Positions 12,175 through 21,973 of a DNA stretch of 64,000 nucleotides are shown here, piece after piece (within the stretch, counting starts at the first letter, position 1; each line of letters opens with the position of its first letter). The stretch is from Hymenopellis radicata (lineage: Eukaryota > Basidiomycota > Agaricomycetes > Agaricales > Physalacriaceae), in NCBI GenBank assembly GCA_015501595.1, contig JADNRX010000009.1:310001-374000 (forward strand), in the 5' to 3' direction. Under the pieces are notes generated by a model that saw only the letters and a program-made list of their open reading frames with translations, ran no database searches and had not been told where the DNA came from. The translations under genes and the position numbers were made by a program.

Positions 12175-14178
12175 TAGGGTTTGAAAGTCAGGTCACACTT
12201 GACCGGTCAAGCGGCTTAACTTGACCTGACCTGACCGAAAAATTGACCGAAGACACTTGACCGGTCACATAATTTGACCGGTCACGGTCAACGGTCAAGC
12301 TCGAAGCAAGATTTTTGCTTAACCGCAGGTAACCGGCCATGACCGGTCATGACCGGTAAGATTTATTCGTGCCAGACGAGCATGCCTATGCTAAGTAGCA
12401 CAGGCAGCATGTCGCCGTGCACGATAGTCCCCGACGTCTCCCGACGATGCAACATTGTAGACAATGCTGCACAGCCGCAAGATCGTGGAGGATGATAGGG
12501 GATAGAGGGAGCAAGAATTCGGCCGTGTCCCGGGATGCTGATGTTGTCGTTAGTACCACGGCGCTGTCATCGTCGTGGCCGTGTCGTGTCCTGGTATTGG
12601 TGTTCGTCGCGGGGACATCGTTGGGAGAAGCGGTGGCATTGTGACGGCCTCACGTTATATCGTGGTCCTCCTGCAAATGAGTCTTTTGATAAAATAAAGA
12701 AAATAAGACACACCTTGACGACGCCGTCTGTCAGCAGACAGCGCGGCATCACTTCAATAAATTCTCCAACCCGCGGTGGTTGCTATCGTTGTATTGTGAG
12801 ATTGCAGCCTCTCGTTCGAGGGCTTACGCGTCCAGCGGGGCCCTTGTCATGGTATATTGCTGTGGTGGTGGGTGTCATTATTGAGGCGCCATTGACATCG
12901 TACTTGCAGCGTCGTCAGGCAGTCGTGGTGGTCGTCGGTGAGGCTGCTCCTGTTGTCGTCGTCATGGTGTTGCGGGAGTGTTGGTGAGCGCACCTTGATG
13001 ACGACGCTGCGGCGTCAAATTCCCCAGATCCAGATCTTCGTGATGTATCGGTGGTGTTGTGTGGTAGTGGTGGCGTCCCGGAGTTGTCGTCGTCGTAGCC
13101 TCATTGCTGCCGTCGCTGTTACTGGGCTTGTCGCATAAGTAATTTGCTCAATAAATAGAAAAAATACGCACCTTGACGACGCCGCCTGTCAGCAGACAGC
13201 GCGGCGTCGACGTCCTGAGTGCTCTACCCGTCGCGGGGGTCACCGGCGAAGTCGTTGAAGATTTGCAGCCTCGTTGGAGGGCTTACGCGTCCTGCGGGGC
13301 CGCCGGGGCTCTTCAAGCCCGCGTATCCACGAAAACAGAGGAAAAAAGAGCTAGATGGACGGAGAACGACGCCCAGCAGACCCGCATCCCAAGGTCGAGT
13401 CGTCGGAGACCGGGCGTCGCGAGATGGTGGTGGTTAGAGGTCAAGATCTGACCATCGATCACCACTCGGATGATCGGACCGGTCCATTTTCGACCTCGGA
13501 AGCGACCTCGGGATGGTTCCAGAGACGCAACAAAGGCGGCGCTCGCCCTCGGATGTGTCGGGATGGGTTTGTACAATGATTTCCAACAACTTTGAAATTT
13601 ACCTGTTTTTTGGGTAGTGAAAGGATTCAGTCGCACTTGTTATAGCTATATTGTAGTAGTAGTACTACATACAATGAGACGGACAATGTATGTCCATACA
13701 AATACACATATTTATATTGCTATTGCTCTTGGGAACATTCCTGGAGGCCAATAGTATAGCCTGGAGTGAATAGAGCAACAATCATGAAGAAGATCTTCCA
13801 GTTAACATGTTCAGACACTGGCCAGATGTCTTACCTTGGGGTATGATGCTCTAACATTCACTGTAAGCATGCCCTAATGGCACAGCGGGTTGTTCACTGT
13901 TCGTAACATGGTATTGGTTGGGGTGTCTGCAGTTCAATCCTTGCTGGTGCCATTTTGTTAGGTGACTTAGTGGGTCATGACCAATCATAACCGGTCTTGA
14001 CTCGGCTACGGTCATAACCGGTTAAAACCGCTTGACCGTGCTTAACCTGACCGGTCAGGCTGCTTAACCGGTTACGGTTAACAGTTAGGCCAAATCTCAT
14101 ATTTGCGTAACCGGTCCGGTCACCGGTCATGTCAGATTAAGGTCACTTAACCTGACTTAACCGGACTTTCGAACCCTA
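12175..14178. mobile_element. E1: non-autonomous hAT-like element, 2.0 kb
   Basis: The left end reads TAGGGTTTGAAAGTCAGGT. The reverse complement of the right end reads TAGGGTTCGAAAGTCCGGT, two mismatches in 19. Both sides carry the 8-bp duplication TGTGGTGT (12167-12174 and 14179-14186). An 8-bp duplication and TAG-type termini are hAT hallmarks. The outer 200 bp at each end are crowded with TTGACCGGTCA-like repeats. Inside are two direct repeats of roughly 140 bp (12712-12850 and 13170-13310), both with the GAGGGCTTACGCGTCC motif. A tRNA-like segment lies at 13878-13952. No transposase was seen, so it must be moved in trans. Confidence 0.88.
13878..13952 (+). other. tRNA-like segment inside E1
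   Basis: A 75-nt stretch begins TGGCAC and ends GTGCCA, which pair as a six-base terminal stem. Close to its 3' side it has a GTTCAATCC block resembling a tRNA B-box and T-loop. The D and anticodon arms are not convincing, so it may be a decayed tRNA, a SINE head or chance. Confidence 0.25.
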
Positions 14179-14282
14179 TGTGGTGTGAGCACTCCCGCTT
14201 CTTAGAAGGATGTGAAGGAAAAGAAAAGGTGATTCAGAACCAGTTTCCCAAGTCTGAGCTTATCGAGGAAGAACACGACTAG

Positions 14283-16142
14283 TGTAGAAGACAGTGGTGG
14301 GATCCCGGATATAGACCCTTTCGTCGTCATATCTTTTGGGTAGCTGTACTTTCATACTCTCTTGCCGTGTACGAAACGCACTGGGCACTCCTAGATTACC
14401 ACTGTCCAAGGGGTCGACGGCCAGGTTCGCTTGGTCTTGTACTGCTTTGGAACCAACGACAAAGGAGAGGTCGTTTGCGGCCGGGTGGTTTATGATAGTC
14501 AGTCTTTGGTCGGTTCTACCGTTCGTGAATTGCCGCTAATAACCACCAGGAGTCGATAAATAAATGCATTCAATGTTCTGTGTATACGACTACGGTCAAT
14601 TGCAATGCGTCTTTTCCCTCTCTCGCTTGGAACATCGAAAAGCTCTGCATGAAAGTGTATTGTGAAGTCGATCACGAGGAGGACCAAACGCCAGACTGAA
14701 TTCTGGTTTTCTTGACAAGGACGTGTGTCTGCGATCCTCGTCCGAAGTCCCGAAGGCTGCGGGTAACATAGAAGCTCTTCAAGACTCACCAACAATGGTG
14801 GTGATGGTGGGTGACCCATCTTTTTTGCAAGTGACTCCATCCTCTTCACGCTGCATTATAGCTGTCGTGGACCGTGTGCTGCACTCAACTCATTTCCCGA
14901 CGTACCGGTCTCGAAAATATCGCTGCAGACCTATCAATCAAGTCATGCCTACAAGCAGTTCGCAGCTCCACTGCCGTACGCAGTCATTGGCGGCGACAAG
15001 TCAGACGAGGTTGGTGACAGCGAGAAAGAAGCATAGATGCTGCGATCCGAAATCTTTTCACATTGAACCATCACCATCATCATCGTTCCCAATAATGACC
15101 GCACATGCGTACAACAAACGGTAATACTCGCGATCTCACGGCTATCCCACCGCCAACTCTCCGACCACGAGAGCCTGAACAGTGACAGCTCCATGAGGGG
15201 CGCGTCGAGGACAGCGCGAATCTTCAGAAAGTGCGCCCCCGACGTCATTTGGAAATGTTTACCTTTGAATTATACCGACGACAGACTTTACGCGCGTGCT
15301 GAAACCTTGACAATGCATGATGTCTTGATATCAAGGGATCAGCGTGGAAGCGGCCAGATATACAGTTGTGAGATGTTCGACAAACAGATGTTCTCAGCGA
15401 TGGCAGGCTAATTGGCGTAGTCGCTGGAGCGCGTTCTGCGGACGAAAGCGCTACTGATCTACTCCGGATCCATACACTCTCGCTCAACCGGACCTTCTTT
15501 TCATTATGTACAGTGTGTTCATATATCAGATCTTGAAAGCCATGTAGCGGCCTTAGACGTTACCAATTGAGACTTGCAATTGCAAGGCCTTATCAGTGCG
15601 GTCGAGCCTTGCAAGGAAGGAAGGAAGTTCAGTGATGTCGGTCTCAACGGTTTGTTCACAAACCTTTAGTGTTTGTTTTTTACAAGGCGATTTCCCGATC
15701 GCTCTTGGTCAGCGATGAATGGGCCGACCCGTGATGTGCGTGTCGTTTAGTCATTGTGCGCAGTCATTCGAGGCAAGTTTCCTGGGGGAGCTTTCGATCG
15801 ACCCGTGATTTTAATTCACTACACGTTTTGCACGTGGCTTCTTACTCAGCATGTACTGTCATTCGGCGCGAATTACCGAAGCGCGTGCTTCCTGTTGGTC
15901 CTCTTTACTACGACAGCGATCTCAAGTACCTGCAGAACCTCCGTTTAAAATCATCTGATCCGACAACTGTTGCGCATACCGACATCTTGCAGTGGGTATG
16001 CAGACCGGGGTCCGGAATGGGCGCCACCCCTCATCACGTACACAAACACTATACGTGAGGCACATAACTGGCGCATGACGGAAACCTTTGCTTCTGCAAC
16101 TGGTCAAGACTTTGGCATATATTACTCCTATGATACTGTAGG
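14283..16142. other. Degraded sequence without a supported gene
   Basis: Only short open frames are found, none with a recognisable domain. A fragment near 14340-14400 (LAVYETHWALLDYHCP) and one near 15150-15290 (RKCAPDVIWKCLPL) look like decayed coding sequence. At 15675-15739 a 65-bp sequence is identical to 25707-25771, and 15832-15890 is similar to 28378-28430, marking dispersed repeats. Confidence 0.5.
15675..15739. repeat. Dispersed 65-bp repeat, copy 1
   Basis: Identical to 25707-25771 over the whole 65 bp (starting gttttttacaaggcga). The same neighbourhood at 25 kb also holds a 43-bp repeat found three times, so these are pieces of a larger degraded family. Confidence 0.8.
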
Positions 16143-17341
16143 TAGAGTTTACAAGTCCGGTTGCGGACCCCCAATTTGGAAAGACCGGCAACCGCAACCG
16201 GTCCTAAACTTACTAATTTTCAAGCAACCGGGACCGCAACCGGTCTTAAGCGGCAACCGAGTGCAACCGCGGTCCGAAGACCGGTTTAAACCGGTCGCGA
16301 CCACTATCAGTTGCAACCGGTTGAGACCAGTCCGGACCGGACACTAGGGTGGTGAAGTAAACCCTAGGTTTTGATACACCTCGGGTTTACTGCGGTTAGT
16401 AACGGTATTGATACGGTATTGAAACCTCAGCCGAGGTATCAGTACAGTTTCGATACCGACACGTGATCATTTCACGTGACGGCGCGCTGGCGCTTAGAGA
16501 GGCTAAGATTGGCGGGACAAGGGCGGGATGGGGGCGGCAAGCCGCTGCGCCACATCACGTGTCAAAAACACGTGCCGGTATCGAAACCGTTACTAACGGT
16601 ATCGAAACTAGGGCCTCCCAGGGGGTCGGTATTGATACCGTTACTAACACCCCCGGGAGGTTTACTGCGCCACCCTAGACACAGTTACCCAAAAGAGTAC
16701 AGCAGTCTGCTACCATAGTTATCTGACTACAGCAAGAGAGTGCTTCAAATGTAATTGAATAGTGTTCGGAGTCATTCTGAGCACTTCTGCATTCTGTTCA
16801 GTCTACAGAGTAGGCCAAATTAGGACATGATCGGATATCTAGTAGACGTCTGCTACTGCTGCAACCAATACTGCATGAAATATTATACTTCCAGAGAGTG
16901 AAATGTTCGTTTTTGAGAGCTGGATTTAATGGGATTTAAATCGGATAGCAGTTCACTACCAAATTAGGCAATAGAACGTGATTTAGCGTGATTTCACCTG
17001 TATTTTATTGATTACTCATGCATTATGACCTCTAAAAATATCAACCCGGACACTATCTGGTGCACAATTCACCGCTCTACATTTCGTACACTCACACCTA
17101 AGTCCGAAAACCAATGTGTAGCTCATAATCTAGCATATACACCTAATTTAAGCGAAAAAGCGGTTGCAACCGGTCCCAACCGGTCCGACCCGGTTGCAGA
17201 TAATCTCAGATATGCTCAGGACCGCCAACCGCAACCGGTTGCAACCGCCAACCGGTCCGTCTCAAAACTGGTCCTAACCAGTTGCAGTCCAGTCCGGTTG
17301 GCGGTCTTTTGCAGTCCTTGCAACTGGACTTGTAAACTCTA
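16143..17341. mobile_element. E2a: hAT-like element, 1.2 kb, with nested element
   Basis: Perfect 16-bp inverted termini TAGAGTTTACAAGTCC, flanked by an exact 8-bp duplication ACTGTAGG (16135-16142 and 17342-17349). Both ends contain dense CAACCGGTC/GACCGGTTG arrays. A smaller element (N1) is nested at 16345-16677. No transposase was seen; a short open frame (17025-17342) is shared with copy E2b and is probably not a gene. Removing the element and one duplication lets an open frame run across the site (from GIYYSYDTVG into GRRRIPLTG), so it may have landed in coding sequence. Confidence 0.92.
16345..16677. mobile_element. N1 copy 1: small hAT-like MITE nested in E2a
   Basis: 333 bp with ends TAGGGTGGTGAAGTAAACC and, reversed, TAGGGTGGCGCAGTAAACC. 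The interior has inverted and direct repeats of GGTATCGAAACCGTTACTAA type. In this copy the flanking duplication is slightly eroded; in the E2b copy it is intact. Confidence 0.85.
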
Positions 17342-17517
17342 ACTGTAGGCAGAGGGCGGCGTCGCATACCATTAACGGGTATGTTCCAGTGATGTTTGCG
17401 CTTTTACTTCATGAACTAATATGTTTATGTCTATGCATCTAAGGCCAGAACGCGAACGATGCGTGGAATACGCCTCCAAAATACAATGCTCACGACCTCG
17501 CGGGCCGGCTTCCATTA

Positions 17518-18071
17518 CTGTAGCGTTTCGACCGTATATTCTCATATTGGGTCACGGAGCCCCATGAACCGAACCTATACATATTGCATATTGCATCACG
17601 GAGCCTCCTGGCCAGGCACAGGCATCCAAAAGCGGAAATTTCAGGTCCCGCCTGCAGCGGGTGTGAAGACTCGCGCTTCCGATATGCGAGGGCTTGAGGA
17701 GTCGGTTTGGTCGCGTCGCAAGCTCTGTAACTCTGAGCGCGTAAGAGAACCTGTCACCCAGGTCTGGGTCCTTGCCGTGGAAATGGGAGCAGATAATGGA
17801 TGCTCAGCCGAGTCGAGTGAGCCTTAGCGCGGCCTCATACGGGACCGCACGGCGAGTCCAAGGGTGACCGACGTTCCACAAAGTAAGAGAACAAGAAACG
17901 GTAATTATGTAAGCTAACGTACTGACACACATGTACACGACGAGTGTCATACTATGAATCCTTACAGCGGGCCTGTCCAAATAAGGGAATCTAAGGGTCT
18001 ACGAACCTATTTGCTGTAAGTTCACAGCATATCGGGTCACAAGCCGCGAACCTACGGTTGAAACGCTACAG
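17518..18071. mobile_element. TA-flanked MITE, copy 1
   Basis: Inverted termini CTGTAGCGTTTCGACCGTA and its near complement, flanked by TA on each side (17516-17517 and 18072-18073), as for Tc1/mariner-pogo type elements. The interior carries the GTGACSCGTTA-like and cccgcctgcagcggg hairpin sequences also seen in copies 2 and 3. It is longer (554 bp) than the other copies. It has no transposase. Confidence 0.82.
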
Positions 18072-18677
18072 TAACAATCGGGATGCCCCAGTGTTGTCAT
18101 TAAGACCTAAGTCTTAAATGCATTTCATCAGGAAAAACCCACATTGCCATATTATACGTAAGTAGTCGTAGATAATCTCTAAAATGGTCTAAATAGTGCT
18201 AGAATAGCAGATCTCAGCATTTATGTCTAAAATGCACACTTATGCCCTTCCCCCTTGACATATTAGACACTTTTAGATGCGGATTATGCATAGATTACAC
18301 ATCAATTAGCTGCTACTTTAGACTCATTTTAGACTGTTTTATCACACAATATAAGCATAGAAAAAATGTTGATAGCATTACGAGCAAAGCAGGTATCAAA
18401 GTAAGCTATGTGTACATAAATAATAGTGCCAAATCAATGGGACCCGCAGAAGACAGCTAGCTGAGGCTCAAGCATGTCGATCCCGTCGTCGCACATGCTT
18501 TGCTATCAAACACTTTGATTCAGCCACCACGTTCCTCAGCCCACAATGACCCGCGCTGAGGAGGGCATCATCGTGGAAGCGTCATCATGCTGGGTGTCGT
18601 CGCAAGGCCGCGCGAAGACAACTCAAGAGCCGTCGTCCGAAGAATGCTGTCAAATCGGTAAGAACCCGCCTGAAGAA
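18072..18677. other. AT-rich repeat remnant and low-coding sequence
   Basis: 18092-18125 (cagtgttgtcattaagac and on) is the reverse complement of 23905-23925 and related to 23280-23340. It appears to be a piece of another degraded repeat. 18465-18677 carries a short basic open frame that would continue beyond E2b at 19890 if the element were removed. I assign no gene. Confidence 0.45.
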
Positions 18678-19889
18678 TAGAGTTTACAAGTCCAGTTGCA
18701 AGGACTGCAAAAGACCGCCAACCGGACTGGACTGCAACTGGTTAGGACCAGTTTTGAGACGGACCGGTTGGCGGTTGCAACCGGTTGCGGTTGGCGGTCC
18801 TGAGCATATCTGAGATTATCTGCAACCGGGTCGGACCGGTTGGGACCGGTTGCAACCGCTTTTTCGCTTAAATTAGGTGTATATGCTAGATTATGAGCTA
18901 CACATTGGTTTTCGGACTTAGGTGTGAGTGTACGAAATGTAGAGCGGTGAATTGTGCACCAGATAGTGTCCGGGTTGATATTTTTAGAGGTCATAATGCA
19001 TGAGTAATCAATAAAATACAGGTGAAATCACGCTAAATCACGTTCTATTGCCTAATTTGGTAGTGAACTGCTATCCGATTTAAATCCCATTAAATCCAGC
19101 TCTCAAAAACGAACATTTCACTCTCTGGAAGCATAATATTTCATGCAGTATTGGTTGCAGCAGTAGCAGACGTCTACTAGATATCCGATCATGTCCTAAT
19201 TTGGCCTACTCTGTAGACTGAACAGAATGCAGAAGTGCTCAGAATGACTCCGAACACTATTCAATTATATTTGAAGCACTCTCTTGCTGTAGTCAGATAA
19301 CTATGGTAGCAGACTGCTGTACTCTTTTGGGTAACTGTGTCCGTAGGGTGGCGCAGTAAACCTCCCGGGGGTGTTAGTAACGGTATCAGTACCGACCCCC
19401 TGGGAGGCCCTAGTTTTGATACCGTTAGTAACGGTTTCGATACCGGCACGTGTTTTGGACACGTGATGTGGCGCAGCGGCTTGCCGCCCCCATCCCGCCC
19501 TTGTCCCACCAATCTTACCCTCTCTAAGCGCCTGCGCGCCGTCACGTGAAATGATCACGTGTCGGTATCGAAAATGTACTGATACCTCGGCCGAGGTTTC
19601 AATACCGTATCAATACCGTTACTAAGCGCAGTAAACCCGAGGTGTATCAAAACCTAGGGTTTACTTCACCACCCTATGTGTCCGGTCCGGACTGGTCTCA
19701 ACCGGTTGCAACTGATAGTGGTCGCGACCGGTTTAAACCGGTCTTCGGACCACGGTTGCACTCGGTTGCCGCTTAAGACCGGTTGCGGTCCCGGTTGCTT
19801 GAAAATTAGTAAGTTTAGGACCGGTTGCGGTTGCCGGTCTTTCCAAATTGGGGGTCCGCAACCGGACCCAACCGGACTTGTAAACTCTA
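18678..19889. mobile_element. E2b: hAT-like element, inverted copy of E2a
   Basis: Same termini as E2a (TAGAGTTTACAAGTCC) and a different exact 8-bp duplication, CTGAAGAA (18670-18677 and 19890-19897). Its interior is nearly identical to E2a in the opposite orientation and includes the nested N1 element, so nesting came before the last transposition. The two copies lie 1.3 kb apart as a long inverted repeat. Confidence 0.92.
19344..19676. mobile_element. N1 copy 2: nested in E2b
   Basis: Same 333-bp element as at 16345-16677, reversed. Here the flanking 8-bp duplication TGTGTCCG is exact (19336-19343 and 19677-19684), which fixes the boundaries. Confidence 0.9.
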
Positions 19890-20294
19890 CTGAAGAAGAA
19901 CAGGCTAAATACTTACCATGTCGCTTTCGAGCACGTCCACGGGCTACAATCGAATTCGGGTGAATAACAGATTCCAAGTATCAAGGAAACGACTTACCTT
20001 GAAGGGTCAACTGGTGGTCAGAGTTCTAAGACAATCCACAGTCAATAAACCAGACCAACAATCAAATCCACGACTTACTGAGCTGGTCAAAATGATATCC
20101 GAGCGAAGAGACTGCACTGTTGAAAATTTTGCAGTCAGAAACGAAAAGACATGGTGCAGCATTAAGCTTACTGCTTTGCTGGCCTCGAGTCAAGACGATG
20201 GACACGGCGGTTACTGGGAGATAGTCTTGCGCCTGGCCGGACGCGTGTGGATGCCCAGGAGAAGGCACAGCCGAATCGAACAACAGTCTACCTG

Positions 20295-21973
20295 AAGAGC
20301 GTGAGAGAGCTGACGAAGTGAGAGGATTCCGTCTCTGAGATCACGACTACGTGCACCGTCGGAGGGCGAGTAAGCGACCCGCCTGCAAAAACGGAGCCTG
20401 GGGAATGCAGTCAACCTTAGGCAAGGGCGATAAAGAAACAAAACGCACCCGCATGCGTGCAAAGACAGAGCCACTGAGGGGAGCGCTAGCGACGTAGAGA
20501 ATGCCCGGAGTGACGGGCTCCGTGAGTGAAACGAGTTACTCGACGCGGTCTACACGAGTGTGAACAAAGTCAAGCAAAATAAGAACATTTTCACGTACTC
20601 TCAATAGAGTGTTCAACGCCAATCCACTTCGCGACGACGCCTTGAACCTGCGCATGCACGTCGCCGTAGGTCTGTGTGATGGTCTTCCAGACTTGTCCAA
20701 TCCGTTTCTCCAGCGTCGAGGGCGTCTCTTGTAATAAAATCTCCGGTGTTTGTATTGGCTAAATAGGAAGCTATGAGCAGAGTGAATCATCAGGAAGGCA
20801 ACAGAAATATTTGCAAGTCCAACGCACCTTTTGCTTGTGGTCGCTGGTCAGTAGACCTGGGCACGAGTGCCCACCCGGGTGCACTCACACTCGCGGGGCG
20901 GGTCACTCGCGGCTCTAAGCCGGACACCCGCACTCGAGTGACACCCGAGTGTGGCACTCGAATGTGGCACCCATTCGCGGGTGTTTCGCACACCCGGGTG
21001 TGCTGCCACTCGTGTAGGGTGGCGGGTGTACTCGTGTACACCCGCATCCTGCACCTCACTCGCAGTCAACTCATGCGACGTCGGCATCCTCCAGCAATTG
21101 CGGGAGGAGCATCGGCGGTGCATGATGCCAATGACGCGAGGAGTGTAGGAAGATTTGAGGTGAAGAATGGTGAGGGATACGGTGTATGGTGCCTCGCTCG
21201 AGGGCTTACCCTTGAAGGAGACTATGAAACATTGTTCAGCGTAACACAAGAGTTGGCGGCGTCTGCAGACGCCGCCGACATCAAAAAGAAAGCAAGAAAA
21301 CACGCACCAATCCACCACGTCGCCAGCAGACGACGTGGCGCCCCATATCCGCCACCCCCGCTCTTCAAGCACGCTGTTCAGCGTGGCGGGCGGCGTCTGC
21401 CAATAGTCCTGCTGCCTCATTTGCGAGGGCTTACGCGTCCGACAGGTGGTGTTTCCGTGGAGACGACGTAAAGTCGTTCTCCATTTATACGGCGCCGACT
21501 CAGAGTCGAGCGCCGGTGTCTTCATCGCCGACTCAAAGTCGAGCGACGGGCCATCGGAAGTGGGTCACCGACATAGAGTCGAGCGATGGATGGGTGGTGG
21601 TGGTGGTGGTGAGAAGAGAGACCCGATCACGCGCTTACGCGTCCTTTCTCGGATCTCGGCCCGAGTCGCCGGATTTGATGCACATACCTCGTTTCTGGGC
21701 CGTAAGGCCCCGTTTAACTTCAGAAAATTTTCTAAATTCACTATAAATATATATGTAAATACCCGGGTGTTTACACGGGTGTTTGGGCACGGGTACTCGC
21801 GGCCCAAAGCCGGACACCCGCACTCAGGTACCCACCCGTCCAAACACACCACCCGTCACTGCCAAACACTCGACACCCGGGTGTGAGTGCCGAGTGCACC
21901 CGGGTGCACACTTAAACACCAGACACTCTTGCCCAGGTCTACTGGTCAGCACGACGTCGGTCGCCGCTACCAT
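20295..21973 (-). pseudogene. MIC26: MIC26/APOOL-like gene, broken by element E3
   Basis: Minus-strand exon 2 (20599..20758) encodes TPEILLQETPSTLEKRIGQV followed by ITQTYGDVHAQVQGVVAKWI and GVEHSIE. This is the signature of the MICOS subunit Mic26/Mic27 (apolipoprotein O family) of the inner mitochondrial membrane. Exon 3 (20449..20549) continues with the family block TPGILYVASAPLSGSVFAR but carries TAA at 20536-20538 just before it. Exon 1 (M at 21971-21973, ending SDHKQK before the donor at 20827) is split by a 1.09-kb hAT-like element whose 8-bp duplication lies inside the codons. A fourth exon near 20295-20420 is only loosely similar to the family. The insertion and the nonsense codon together say this copy is dead; a functional copy presumably exists elsewhere. 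Confidence 0.68.
20852..21941. mobile_element. E3: hAT-like element, 1.09 kb
   Basis: Left end TAGACCTGGGCACGAGTG and reversed right end TAGACCTGGGCAAGAGTG, with the exact 8-bp duplication CTGGTCAG (20844-20851 and 21942-21949). Subterminal regions are packed with CACCCGGGTG and ACTCGAGTG palindromes. The interior includes GAGGGCTTACGCGTCC (21425-21440), the motif found twice in E1. Open frames through it on both strands are by-products of palindromes and carry no transposase. Confidence 0.92.

Larger units (their letters stand above)
11615..14282 (+). pseudogene. Unknown protein gene broken by a hAT-like element
   Basis: Exons 11615..11734, 11774..11816 and 11876..12174 join in phase and encode MSTAKVQLEQVFMDDWN at the start, then DDPLPVPRAILIEALENDWP, an acidic/basic low-complexity stretch and SRVMWC. 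There the frame hits the TAG that is the first codon of the inserted element at 12175. If the element and one target-site copy are removed, the frame runs on from 14187 (EHSRFLEGCEGKEK...) to TAG at 14280-14282. This supports one ancestral protein of about 190 residues interrupted in its last exon. The family is not recognised. Intron sizes (39 and 59 nt) are normal for this genome. The start codon is chosen for frame continuity and could lie upstream. Confidence 0.55.

Noticed and set aside
12417..13636. Overlapping frames on both strands inside E1
   Set aside because: They overlap direct repeats and simple cgtcgtcg sequence; no transposase motif and no protein-like pattern.
17025..17342. 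105-residue frame shared by E2a and E2b
   Set aside because: Shared only because the elements are copies; it runs into the inverted terminus and has no known domain.
20773..21886. Long open frames on both strands (up to 232 residues) across 20.8-21.9 kb
   Set aside because: They run through the palindromic ends of element E3, read on both strands and have no domain; composition artefacts.
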